A stretch of 64,000 nucleotides of DNA from Exiguobacterium sp. BMC-KP (GTDB taxonomy: Bacteria > Bacillota > Bacilli > Exiguobacteriales > Exiguobacteriaceae), in assembly GCF_001275385.1 (NCBI RefSeq), contig NZ_LGIW01000015.1, positions 1 through 64,000 on the forward strand, in the 5' to 3' direction. Every line of letters begins with the position of its first letter. Within the stretch, counting starts at the first letter, position 1. The notes under the pieces are model-generated. The model ran no database searches and had not been told where the DNA came from. It saw only the letters and a program-made list of their open reading frames with translations. Positions 44,618 to 54,148 of the stretch are shown piece by piece. Made by a program: the position numbers and the translations under genes.

Positions 44618-46084
44618 TTATGATAAATCATAGAGTGAGAGGTGGGCAGTGGCTTCACCTGAGAATTCAATCCCTCGGCTCGATCCTTTCGGGAAAATAC
44701 GTCCGCTTGCAACGGCTTCTCCATCATTCAGGAAAAGTTCGAATGAAGATCGATCGATGAACAAGCGTAACGTATGCAAGTCCTTCGTAAGAACAGTCGA
44801 CCGCGAAGTGCCGAATGATTCGGCAGGCACTTCCACACCTGAACGGCTTCGATCAATCGAAAATTGACGAGACGCAGCATCATAGTGGAATACCGTCTCT
44901 TCTGTTGCCTCTTGGCGAACAGAGAAGCGGAACGAATCAGACGTCAGTTTCAGATCTGAAAGGACGAGTTCGAAAATCTCAGCTTCACCAATCGTCACAT
45001 TCTGTTCGAAAAGAATTGTTTCGTCAAACAGCGTCTCTTTTCGGAGTTGTGTCAGTTCGCGAACGGGCCGTTGACGAAGTTGTCCGTATTCAATCGATAG
45101 TTCACGAGGTAATGTCAAAGCATGAGCCCAGTTATAGATATCAGAAGGATAATTGATATCTGGTAAGCCCATCCAACCAACGAGAATCCGTCGACCGTCT
45201 GCTGCCTCTGTTGTTTGTGGCGCATAGAAGTCAAATCCGAAGTCGAGTTCTTGGAATGATTCATGTGTGAATTCTAAGTTTGGTAATGCTAATGGTTCAC
45301 CGATGAAATAACCGGACTGAAAAATATTTTGATAGTTCGCACCGTCGGGCTCGATCCCTTGTGGACTAAATAGAAGAATACCTTTTCCATCGAGTTCGAA
45401 ATAGTCAGGGCATTCCCACATATAACCGAATGTCTGATAATTCGTCTGTAGCTCACCGAGGAACGTCCAGTGCTCTGCATTTTGAGATTGATAAATGACA
45501 GTACATCCTGTTAAATCACTCCGCTGTGCACCAATGATGCAGTACCACATACCGGATGCGTTTTGAAATACTTTCGGATCACGAAAATGTTCAGTGTACC
45601 CTTCAGGAACAGTTGGAATAGCAGGGGGTAAATGTTTTTCGATTCGACCATCCGAGCGAAGATGTCCGACGATTTGACTCGTATGACGATTCCAATCGGC
45701 ATCCCGCTTGTTACCGGTGTACATGATGTGGACTTGGTCATCTTTAATGAATCCACTACCAGAATAAGCACCATGCGAATCAGGATCGTCATTTGGAATC
45801 AAGGCGGCTCCTTCATCAAACCAATGTACTAGATCTTTTGATGTCATGTGATACCAGTACTTCAGCCCATGGACGGGTCCGAGTGGAAACCATTGATAGA
45901 ATAAATGATAGAGACCGTTGTGATAGACGAAACCGTTCGGGTCATTCAAGAGTCCAGTTGGTGGTTGAATATGATAGGAAAATCGCCAAGGAGACGTTCG
46001 AACTTCTTCCTTCATCGCTTGGTAAACGCTCGGATCGACATCCGAGAGGGGACGATATCGTGCTTCACGTGTCCATTGATTCAT
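44618..46084 (-). CDS. sacA: sucrose-6-phosphate hydrolase (GH32)
   Basis: 488 aa five-bladed propeller glycosidase. The nucleophile motif LLNDPNG (Asp about 48), stabiliser FRDPK and acid/base WECPDYF are intact, with a C-terminal beta-sandwich. It cleaves sucrose-6-phosphate (or beta-fructosides) to glucose-6-phosphate and fructose. Start 46084 (MNQWTRE) follows AACAAGGAGCTGTCAGC. No sucrose PTS transporter or fructokinase gene is adjacent, so the sugar source is unclear. An inverted repeat upstream may be a repressor site. Confidence 0.9.
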   Translation of the reverse strand: MNQWTREARYRPLSDVDPSVYQAMKEEVRTSPWRFSYHIQPPTGLLNDPNGFVYHNGLYHLFYQWFPLGPVHGLKYWYHMTSKDLVHWFDEGAALIPNDDPDSHGAYSGSGFIKDDQVHIMYTGNKRDADWNRHTSQIVGHLRSDGRIEKHLPPAIPTVPEGYTEHFRDPKVFQNASGMWYCIIGAQRSDLTGCTVIYQSQNAEHWTFLGELQTNYQTFGYMWECPDYFELDGKGILLFSPQGIEPDGANYQNIFQSGYFIGEPLALPNLEFTHESFQELDFGFDFYAPQTTEAADGRRILVGWMGLPDINYPSDIYNWAHALTLPRELSIEYGQLRQRPVRELTQLRKETLFDETILFEQNVTIGEAEIFELVLSDLKLTSDSFRFSVRQEATEETVFHYDAASRQFSIDRSRSGVEVPAESFGTSRSTVLTKDLHTLRLFIDRSSFELFLNDGEAVASGRIFPKGSSRGIEFSGEATAHLSLYDLS

Positions 46085-46130
46085 GCTGACAGCTCCTTGT
46101 TGAAAATTTATACGCTTCTCGTTCACCTTA

Positions 46131-46160
46131 CGGAGGAGAGCAACGCTTGTCAATCCTCCG
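46131..46160. promoter_or_regulatory. dyad operator-like element upstream of sacA
   Basis: CGGAGGA (46131-46137) and TCCTCCG (46154-46160) form a 7-bp dyad with 16-nt spacing. A minus-strand TTGACA (46153-46148) lies between the arms, so a bound repressor would cover the -35. Confidence 0.45.
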
Positions 46161-46170
46161 TCCGGAATGG

Positions 46171-47754
46171 TCAATGAACCGACATACATCCTCTGCCGTT
46201 TTGCTTCGAACGATAGAGTGCTAAATCAGCCCGATGCATGACCTGTTCGAGGGATTCTCCTGTCACTTGTTCAGCGAGTCCGATACTCATTCCGATGTTT
46301 ACGGTCTGTTCTTCTAAATGATACGGCATCGAGACATGAGCAATCCACTGCTCACCTAAGTATTGTGCTTCTACTAACGATTGTGTCGTTAAGACGATGA
46401 TGAACTCATCACCACCAAGACGAGCCACGAAGCCACCAGGCGGAAGCAACTGTTCTAGCCGTTGACTGACTTCAATCAGGAGAAGATCACCAAGGGCGTG
46501 ACCATATGTATCGTTAACTGATTTAAAACCATCTAAATCCAGACAGAGGTAGATAGAATGCGTATCCGTAGGCAATTGCTCGATGTATTGCGCAAGACCA
46601 TTTCGGTTCGCAAGACCAGTTAGGCTATCGCGTTGCGACAATCGTTCGAACGTTAATTTCTCTTGTTCTGTATGCAGTAACCGGTGAATCAGTTGTTGTA
46701 AGGCGTCCGTTAGGGTCTCAATTTCTCTAATTCCGCGATGGTTCGGAAGTGATTTTGAGGGATCATCCTGCATTTGTTGTGCCGCGTGGGTGATTTTTAG
46801 TAGCGGTCGTGTTAATAGTCTTGCTAACATCCAGCCGAGTACCGCTGTAATGAGAGAAGCAATCAATCCAGCGATGAAAATCGTTTGACGTAAGGCATCA
46901 GCATCAGCGAATGCAACTGAAGTCGGTTGACGCACGAGAACCGTCCAACCGAGTCCATCATACTCTTTATAGCCACTGCTTGTACTTTGACCTGATACGA
47001 ATTCTTTTCCTTTCCAGGAGGCGGTCATAGAAGCGTTCTCAGAAAGTGTGACATTACCGGGCAATGTCTGACCGCTCCATCCGTTCGGTCCAAGCAAAAT
47101 CGTTTTTCGGTCTTGACTAATGATGAAGACATCTACTTGTTGAAGAGAGGACGTAGCACTCTGAAAACTTTGTTCGATTGCTTTTGCCCATTCGAAGCTG
47201 AGATGAGTCGCGAGGACACCGGAAAATCGTCCTTTATCATATAATGGCGTACTGATATCAACGAATTGTAGCGGTTCACCACTTGGGTTTGGTAATAATT
47301 TCGCTAATAGGACGGCTTCATGGACATCACCAATGAATGGCTGTGATAAGGCTTTTTGAAAGACAGGTCGTTCTTTAATTGACGTTCCTTCAAGAATCTG
47401 ATTCGTTGAGGCAATGACCTTACCCTCGACATCTAAGCGACCGATCCAAGAAAAGTCAGGGATCTGCCGTTGTAATTCTTCGAGTGTTTGGCGCGTTTCT
47501 GTTGTTTGATTTTCTTTTTGAATGGTTGACAAGGAGCCGAGCAATTTCACTTCCGCATAGCGTGACCACATGTAATGATCGAGCTTATCGGATAGCTGGT
47601 GAGCGGTCGTTGACAGATTCATCCCAACTTCTGATCGAAGCCGGCTTGTCGCATGTTGACTAATAAAGAAGGTCAACAAGAGTGTCATGCTGAAAAATAA
47701 TAGGGAAATCAATCCTGCTAACAGGATGTCAAAGCGAATTGAGGGTCTGGACAT
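46171..47754 (-). CDS. membrane sensor diguanylate cyclase (dCache-HAMP-GGDEF)
   Basis: 527 aa. Transmembrane helix 1 (about 8-32), an extracellular double-Cache sensor (about 35-280, with SWIGRLDVEGKVIASTN), transmembrane helix 2 (about 283-305), a HAMP linker and a C-terminal GGDEF domain. The catalytic motif is intact (ARLGGDEFIIVL), so it should make cyclic di-GMP. The inhibitory I-site (RxxD five residues before GGDEF) is absent; PPGG stands there. Start 47754 (MSRPSIRF) follows ATGGAG at 9 nt. The acetyltransferase gene upstream ends 25 bp before it. Confidence 0.9.
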   Translation of the reverse strand: MSRPSIRFDILLAGLISLLFFSMTLLLTFFISQHATSRLRSEVGMNLSTTAHQLSDKLDHYMWSRYAEVKLLGSLSTIQKENQTTETRQTLEELQRQIPDFSWIGRLDVEGKVIASTNQILEGTSIKERPVFQKALSQPFIGDVHEAVLLAKLLPNPSGEPLQFVDISTPLYDKGRFSGVLATHLSFEWAKAIEQSFQSATSSLQQVDVFIISQDRKTILLGPNGWSGQTLPGNVTLSENASMTASWKGKEFVSGQSTSSGYKEYDGLGWTVLVRQPTSVAFADADALRQTIFIAGLIASLITAVLGWMLARLLTRPLLKITHAAQQMQDDPSKSLPNHRGIREIETLTDALQQLIHRLLHTEQEKLTFERLSQRDSLTGLANRNGLAQYIEQLPTDTHSIYLCLDLDGFKSVNDTYGHALGDLLLIEVSQRLEQLLPPGGFVARLGGDEFIIVLTTQSLVEAQYLGEQWIAHVSMPYHLEEQTVNIGMSIGLAEQVTGESLEQVMHRADLALYRSKQNGRGCMSVH

Positions 47755-47779
47755 TGTGTCATACTCCATTCATACGTTT

Positions 47780-48250
47780 TCATTTGTTCGCGTTCGAATC
47801 AGATACATAAACGTCTACTTGTTGCTCGCGGTTTGAGATGCTCGTTCGCACGTAGCGGAAACCGTGTTTTTCCCAAAAACGCTGGGCTTTAAAATTATCA
47901 GGTAAGACCGCGAGATGAATGTGAGGTTCCTGGCTTAGGAATTGATCACAAAAAGCGGATAGTAAACGACTACTAGTTCCCGTACCGTGCTGAGAAGCAT
48001 CAAGTAAGAATAATCCAATCCAAGGCGTACCGTCTTGCGGATGTTTCGGTAGATAATCAACCAGTAAGACAGGTTCTTCTTCAAAATACCCGATCAGTGA
48101 TACCGTATCGGGATTTAGGAACTCTTCTTGTAAAATTGAATCAGAGAGCGGAAGTACACGTTCTTCCATTAATGCATATTCAGGTACGCTTTTATATAGG
48201 GATTGAATGATCGAGAAGTGATCGCGTGTCACTTCTTCAAAAAAAATCAT
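47780..48250 (-). CDS. GNAT N-acetyltransferase
   Basis: 156 aa. The GNAT core shows LFLLDASQHGTGTSSRLLSA (motif A) and AVLPDNFKAQRFWEKHGF (motif B), with strong similarity of layout to generic acyl-CoA N-acyltransferases. Substrate unknown. AAAAGGAGCCTTCAG precedes ATG 48250. Probably co-transcribed with the diguanylate cyclase gene downstream, a functional link that sequence alone does not explain. Confidence 0.84.
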   Translation of the reverse strand: MIFFEEVTRDHFSIIQSLYKSVPEYALMEERVLPLSDSILQEEFLNPDTVSLIGYFEEEPVLLVDYLPKHPQDGTPWIGLFLLDASQHGTGTSSRLLSAFCDQFLSQEPHIHLAVLPDNFKAQRFWEKHGFRYVRTSISNREQQVDVYVSDSNANK

Positions 48251-48401
48251 CTGAAGGCTCCTTTTCTTTTTGATATAAAGTTTCTAACATTAAAGCTTTA
48301 TATTTGGAATCAGATTACAGATTTGTAAGGAATGGAACTTTTCTTGTTAAAATCACGTACACTACTAGCATAGACAAAATATGAATAAGGAGGAAGAGTA
48401 G

Positions 48402-49319
48402 ATGTTAAAAATTGAAAATATCTCAAAGCGTCTTGGGAAAGAGCAAATTCTAAAAGACGTCAGTTTTGAGGTATCCCCAGGTGAAGTATTCGGTTTCCTC
48501 GGACCAAACGGGGCAGGAAAGACAACAACGATTCGTATCATCACGGGTCTACTCGAGCAGGATGCGGGGAAAGTTACGGTTAATGGATTCGATGTTGTTG
48601 AAGAGCGTTCGAAAGCGTTGACGCAAATCGGAGCAATCGTCGAAAATCCAGCCTTTTATCCTTATTTGACAGGAAAACAAAACCTGATTCATGCGAAAAA
48701 TTTAATTCCAGGACTCGATCAAGTGGATTATGACGCACTAGCCCGTCTCGTTGGACTAGAAGGAAAGCTTTCGAAGAAAGTCGGAGAGTATTCACTCGGG
48801 ATGAAGCAACGGCTTGGTATTGCTCGTGCTTTGTTACATAATCCACGGGTCTTGATTCTAGATGAGCCAACGAACGGTCTAGATCCGTCAGGGATTGCAG
48901 AGCTCCGTGAATATTTACGACAAATGGCGCGTGAACAGGATATCGCGATTTTAATTTCCAGTCATATGTTAAGCGAGATGGAACAAATCAGTGATCGTTA
49001 CGCCATCATTGATCAAGGCGTCATTAAGTCGGTCGAATCGGTTCGAAATGAAACGGGAGCGAAAATCGCTCTTCGTGTTAATGCGGAAGCGACAATGGAC
49101 GTTCTCGAAGTGCTTCGCGTCGCAAACTACCCGTCAGAAGTGCTGGATGAGCAAATCATCATCACGGCACCAGAAAGCGAATGTCCAGCGATTGCGCGAC
49201 TCGTCGTACCGATTGCTGATTTACATGAACTGACGGTCAAACGCTTGACGCTCGAAGAACAATTCTTACAAGTAACGAAAAAAGAGGGGGATTCACATGC
49301 TTTCGCTCATACAAAATGA
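48402..49319 (+). CDS. ABC transporter ATPase (BcrA/lantibiotic-exporter type)
   Basis: 305 aa. Walker A GPNGAGKTT, signature YSLGMKQR, Walker B VLILDEPTNGLDP and switch His in SSHMLSEME. The sequence type is that of the BcrA/YtrB/NatA exporters, with a C-terminal extension of about 85 residues. AAGGAGGAAGAGTAG precedes ATG. It overlaps the permease gene by 23 bp. Substrates could be peptides, bacitracin-like drugs or ions; no two-component system is next to it to help decide. Confidence 0.9.
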   Translation: MLKIENISKRLGKEQILKDVSFEVSPGEVFGFLGPNGAGKTTTIRIITGLLEQDAGKVTVNGFDVVEERSKALTQIGAIVENPAFYPYLTGKQNLIHAKNLIPGLDQVDYDALARLVGLEGKLSKKVGEYSLGMKQRLGIARALLHNPRVLILDEPTNGLDPSGIAELREYLRQMAREQDIAILISSHMLSEMEQISDRYAIIDQGVIKSVESVRNETGAKIALRVNAEATMDVLEVLRVANYPSEVLDEQIIITAPESECPAIARLVVPIADLHELTVKRLTLEEQFLQVTKKEGDSHAFAHTK

Positions 49320-50040
49320 ATGGATGAAATGGTGGGTGACTAAAAAAGCGAAGATCGTTTTAGCGCTATATGTCGTTATCGCAGTTGGTATTATCATCGT
49401 TGCAAAAACGAATGATTTTGAGTTCACACGTTATGACTATTATTCACTGACATTCCTTTTGCTGACATCGCTACTAGGAATCATAACAATCGTCTTTACA
49501 GCAGAAGCCATTGGGAATGAAGTGCGTTATGATACGATGAAGCATTTATTGATGAGCCCGTATTCACGAATGACGATTTATTTTTCGAAGCTGATTTTCT
49601 CGGTTTTGATCATGTTACTTCAATTCGTGTTCATCGCTGCAATCGTCTATGCAGGCTCATTTGCGTTTTCAGAGGCAGGAGATCCGATTCTGTTCCGAGA
49701 CACAATCGTTGGAGTCGTTAGTCCGATCTTTACGATATTCATGACGCTATTCTTCTCATTGTTATTCCGTTCTGTTGGAATGATCATCGGTTTCACTGTA
49801 CTGGCACAGTTCTTTACGAGCATTGCTGGTAACTTACTGATCAACTTCAAGCCAGCAATCGCTAAGTGGATCGTATTCATGCACTTAGACTGGTCGATGT
49901 ATTTCAAGGATTCTATGACTTATGGTATCAGTGAAGCAATGGGGACATCTTTGACATTCTCTATTTTATTCGTATTGGCACATATCATTGTCCTGTTAGG
50001 TGCATCGATTCTTGTCTTCCAAAGAAAATCATACACGTAA
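49297..50040 (+). CDS. ABC-2 type transporter permease
   Basis: 247 aa with six hydrophobic segments (about 18-36, 49-68, 98-122, 139-157, 164-180, 220-240). The N terminus LIQNEWMKWWVTKKAK is the usual cytoplasmic start of ABC-2 exporters. Overlaps the ATPase gene by 23 bp, so the products form one exporter. A strong bidirectional terminator follows. Confidence 0.88.
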   Translation: MLSLIQNEWMKWWVTKKAKIVLALYVVIAVGIIIVAKTNDFEFTRYDYYSLTFLLLTSLLGIITIVFTAEAIGNEVRYDTMKHLLMSPYSRMTIYFSKLIFSVLIMLLQFVFIAAIVYAGSFAFSEAGDPILFRDTIVGVVSPIFTIFMTLFFSLLFRSVGMIIGFTVLAQFFTSIAGNLLINFKPAIAKWIVFMHLDWSMYFKDSMTYGISEAMGTSLTFSILFVLAHIIVLLGASILVFQRKSYT

Positions 50041-50043
50041 ATG

Positions 50044-50092
50044 AAAGAGCTTCTGCTGATCGATGAATTCATCAATCAGCAGAAGCTCTTTT
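50044..50092. terminator. bidirectional terminator after the ABC exporter
   Basis: AAAGAGCTTCTGCTGAT pairs with ATCAGCAGAAGCTCTTT around a 14-nt loop that itself contains GATGAATTCATC. Confidence 0.9.
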
Positions 50093-50098
50093 GCAGTA

Positions 50099-50740
50099 TT
50101 AAGAACTGGTTCGTTTTGGCGGACGTGCCGTAATCGGGAAGATTCGTTGGAACCATTCGATCAGTGGACCGTTCAACAATAAGAAAATAAAAGTTCCGAC
50201 ACCGATTCCAATCAGTTCACGTTCGATCAGTGAAAAGAGACTAGCGATTACGAAAGGAATCCCAAGACTAATCGTTGCTCCGAGCGATGTACTTTTAAAT
50301 CGACTAATGAGTGACTTCATCAAGTAATCCGGTGGCATTAATACAAATCCGATTTGGAGATAGAGTGCGAGTCCAAGTGAAATTAATGGCATACCAATCA
50401 ACATGTACAAAGCACGCATCCAAAGTCCTTGGGGTGTGTAGATCAATTGATGGATCGATAAGAAGAAATCAATCGCGGCACCAAAGAGGACGACGAGTGC
50501 AAAACTGAGGACGATCGTCCACCAACTGAAGCGGCTCCCAAGAGAAAGTGCCGCAATCAAGGCGAGCACATGTAAGACAATAATCGCTAGTCCGACGGTT
50601 AACGGTGAAATGGCGGCGACGGCTTCGCTTGCGGAAGTCCAAGGTGCACTTCCGATCGAGGCGGTCACCATGAAGCTGTTACCTAAGGCATTGATTAGAA
50701 TTGAGAATAAATAAATGATGATCCGTTTTTGCTGACTCAT
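50099..50740 (-). CDS. YczE/YitT-like membrane protein
   Basis: 213 aa with five to six membrane helices. The first reads IIIYLFSILINALGNSFMV, followed by ASIGSAPWTSASEAVA, the pattern of YczE/YyaS-like proteins of unknown function. The start is unclear: a strong AGGAGGTG lies 33 bp upstream but leads to no ATG at proper spacing, and the GTG at 50773 overlaps it. ATG 50740 gives the expected short N terminus and is chosen with reservation. Confidence 0.72.
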   Translation of the reverse strand: MSQQKRIIIYLFSILINALGNSFMVTASIGSAPWTSASEAVAAISPLTVGLAIIVLHVLALIAALSLGSRFSWWTIVLSFALVVLFGAAIDFFLSIHQLIYTPQGLWMRALYMLIGMPLISLGLALYLQIGFVLMPPDYLMKSLISRFKSTSLGATISLGIPFVIASLFSLIERELIGIGVGTFIFLLLNGPLIEWFQRIFPITARPPKRTSS

Positions 50741-50818
50741 TGACGTGCACAGACGGTAGGACTGCGCGTTCACCTCCTGATAATAAATCGTTTCGTTAAG
50801 CTATACCCTAATCGTAGC

Positions 50819-50848
50819 GCTCTTTTCACTTATTTTCATGAAAAGAGC
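50819..50848. promoter_or_regulatory. perfect 10-bp inverted repeat between divergent genes
   Basis: GCTCTTTTCA and TGAAAAGAGC flank a 10-nt loop. It lies between the YczE-like gene and glpP, which are divergent, so it is more likely an operator or mRNA leader structure than a terminator. Confidence 0.45.
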
Positions 50849-50910
50849 ATTGCCTAATCCTTAGGTTTCACGACATACTTAGGACACATTACGAATCAGG
50901 GGGAGAACGT

Positions 50911-51474
50911 ATGACATATTTTGGACAGAAGATCCTGCCTTCCGTTAGAAAATTAGAAGACTTCGAAAAGATGCTTAAGAGTCCGTATGAATATGGGGTC
51001 TTACTCGAAATGCATGTCTCGCGTCTGAAAGCAGTTTATGAAATGGCACATCGTTACGACAAGAAAATGTTTTTGCATATGGATCTTGTTCAAGGGTTAA
51101 AAAATGATGAGTATGCAACCGAGTATGTCTGCCAGGAGTTGAAGCCGTATGGCGTCATATCAACGAAGGCGAGCGTCATCTTAAAAGCACGTCAAAAAAA
51201 GGTCAAGACGATGCAACGCATGTTTTTACTTGACTCCAGTTCGCTTGAAAAAAGTTATCAACTCATGGAACGAACACAACCTGATTACATCGAAGTGCTT
51301 CCAGGACTAATGCCAAAGTACATTCAAGAAGTGAAAGAAAAGACGGGACGCCTCGTATTTGCGGGTGGGCTCATCGATACGGTCGAAGAAGTCGAACAAG
51401 CGATTGAAGCCGGTGCTTCAAGTATTACGACCTCAAATAAGGATTTATGGCGTCATTTTGAACCACGTTCTTAA
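50911..51474 (+). CDS. glpP: glycerol uptake operon antiterminator GlpP
   Basis: 187 aa TIM-barrel RNA-binding protein. In B. subtilis it binds glycerol-3-phosphate and prevents termination in the leaders of glpFK and glpD. Features seen are LLEMHVSRLKAVYEMAH, FLHMDLVQGLKNDEYA, DYIEVLPGLMPKYI and FAGGLIDTVEEVEQAIEAGA. AGGGGGAGAACGT precedes ATG. Both expected target leaders are present downstream (51557-51648 and 54056-54123). Confidence 0.93.
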   Translation: MTYFGQKILPSVRKLEDFEKMLKSPYEYGVLLEMHVSRLKAVYEMAHRYDKKMFLHMDLVQGLKNDEYATEYVCQELKPYGVISTKASVILKARQKKVKTMQRMFLLDSSSLEKSYQLMERTQPDYIEVLPGLMPKYIQEVKEKTGRLVFAGGLIDTVEEVEQAIEAGASSITTSNKDLWRHFEPRS

Positions 51475-51504
51475 TCGGAATGTGATGAAAATCATTCGGA
51501 ATGT

Positions 51505-51533
51505 TTGACAGCGTTTTCACTGATTGTTATAGT
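51505..51533 (+). promoter_or_regulatory. sigma-A promoter of glpFK
   Basis: Perfect -35 TTGACA (51505-51510), 17 nt, TATAGT (51528-51533). Overlapped by a perfect cre site. Confidence 0.88.
51506..51519 (-). promoter_or_regulatory. cre site (CcpA) in the glpFK promoter
   Basis: Minus-strand TGAAAACGCTGTCA matches TGWAANCGNTNWCA at all 14 positions and overlaps the -35, the arrangement expected for carbon catabolite repression. Confidence 0.82.
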
Positions 51534-51556
51534 GATATCAAGTTGATACAAAGTGA

Positions 51557-51648
51557 CGGAGAAAAGGGAGATTCACGTGTGAGTTCTGCTTGAAGCAACT
51601 TCAAGTATGAGCTGACGTGGATCTTCTTTTTATGTTGCTTTTTTCACA
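51557..51648 (+). promoter_or_regulatory. GlpP-type antiterminator/terminator leader of glpFK
   Basis: Begins with CGGAGAAAAGGGAGA (51557-51571), nearly the same as in the glpD leader. Two overlapping folds are possible. Fold A is CTTGAAG (51589-51595) with CTTCAAG (51599-51605) inside CACGT/ACGTG (51574-51619). Fold B is AAGCAAC (51593-51599) with GTTGCTT (51634-51640) and a T run, a terminator. They share bases 51593-51599, so they exclude each other. Confidence 0.72.
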
Positions 51649-51669
51649 TAATTAAAAGGAGGAACACAT

Positions 51670-52494
51670 ATGTCACCCATATTAGCGGAATTTTTAGGCA
51701 CAGCCTTACTTGTCGCACTTGGAAATGGTGTTGGTGCAGGCGTTAGTTTAACGAAATCGTTTGCGAAGGACGCAGGCTGGATTGTCATTACATTTGCCTG
51801 GGGCTTTGCCGTAGCGATTGCAGCATATGCCGTTGGTCAGTTTAGTGGCGCTCATCTTAACCCTGCAGTGACGCTTGGCTTAGCCTTTGACGGTTCATTT
51901 GCATGGGCAGATGTACCGGGCTATATCGTCGCTCAAATTGCGGGTGGGATACTTGGTGCGAGTCTTGTTTTCGTCCATTACTTACCACACTGGGCAGAGA
52001 CGAAAGATCCAGGAACAAAGCTTGGTGTTTTTGCGACGTCACCAGCGATTCCACATACATTCGCCAATCTAATGAGTGAAATGATTGCGACGTTCTTACT
52101 TGTCATTGGGTTGTTATCGATCGGAGCGAATAAGTTCTCAGATGGTCTAAATCCTTTGATTGTCGGTTTTTTGATCGTCAGTCTCGGTATGTCGTTTGGA
52201 GGAACGACAGGATATGCGATGAATCCAGCGCGGGACCTTGGTCCACGTATCGCCCACTTCATCTTACCGATTCATGGTAAAGGATCCTCAAACTGGGCTT
52301 ACTCTTGGATTCCGGTTCTCGGACCAGTTCTTGGTGGAAGTCTTGGTGGATTGTTTTATCGTTCGGTCTTCACAGGAAAAGACACACCAGCTTTTTGGAT
52401 TGTAGGACTTGTGACAATCATCATATTAGGCTTATGCTATAGATTCGGTGTTCGTCCGAACAAAACAACGTCAGTGGAGTCAAAGTCAGCTTAA
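51670..52494 (+). CDS. glpF: glycerol uptake facilitator
   Basis: 274 aa aquaglyceroporin with six transmembrane helices and two half-helices. Both signature boxes are present: HLNPAVTLGLA and MNPARDLGPR; the Asp after the second NPAR marks the glycerol-permeable subfamily. AAAAGGAGGAACACAT precedes ATG. glpK follows after 30 bp in the same operon. Confidence 0.96.
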   Translation: MSPILAEFLGTALLVALGNGVGAGVSLTKSFAKDAGWIVITFAWGFAVAIAAYAVGQFSGAHLNPAVTLGLAFDGSFAWADVPGYIVAQIAGGILGASLVFVHYLPHWAETKDPGTKLGVFATSPAIPHTFANLMSEMIATFLLVIGLLSIGANKFSDGLNPLIVGFLIVSLGMSFGGTTGYAMNPARDLGPRIAHFILPIHGKGSSNWAYSWIPVLGPVLGGSLGGLFYRSVFTGKDTPAFWIVGLVTIIILGLCYRFGVRPNKTTSVESKSA

Positions 52495-52503
52495 CTTATT
52501 TAG

Positions 52504-54033
<1,530 letters not shown>

Positions 54034-54055
54034 AAGGTCAAGTTAATAAATCGGT

Positions 54056-54123
54056 CGGAGAATATGGAGAGACCACAGCAGCAGTTGACATAGTCAGCGT
54101 GTTTGTTGTGGTCTCTTTTTTTT
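54056..54123 (+). promoter_or_regulatory. GlpP-type leader terminator of glpD
   Basis: CGGAGAATATGGAGA (54056-54070) matches the glpFK leader motif at 13 of 15 positions. AGAGACCACA (54068-54077) pairs perfectly with TGTGGTCTCT (54107-54116), followed by eight T. This is a full terminator placed before glpD, the arrangement controlled by GlpP in B. subtilis. Confidence 0.85.
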
Positions 54124-54148
54124 CGAACCTAAACAGGAGGAACTATTC

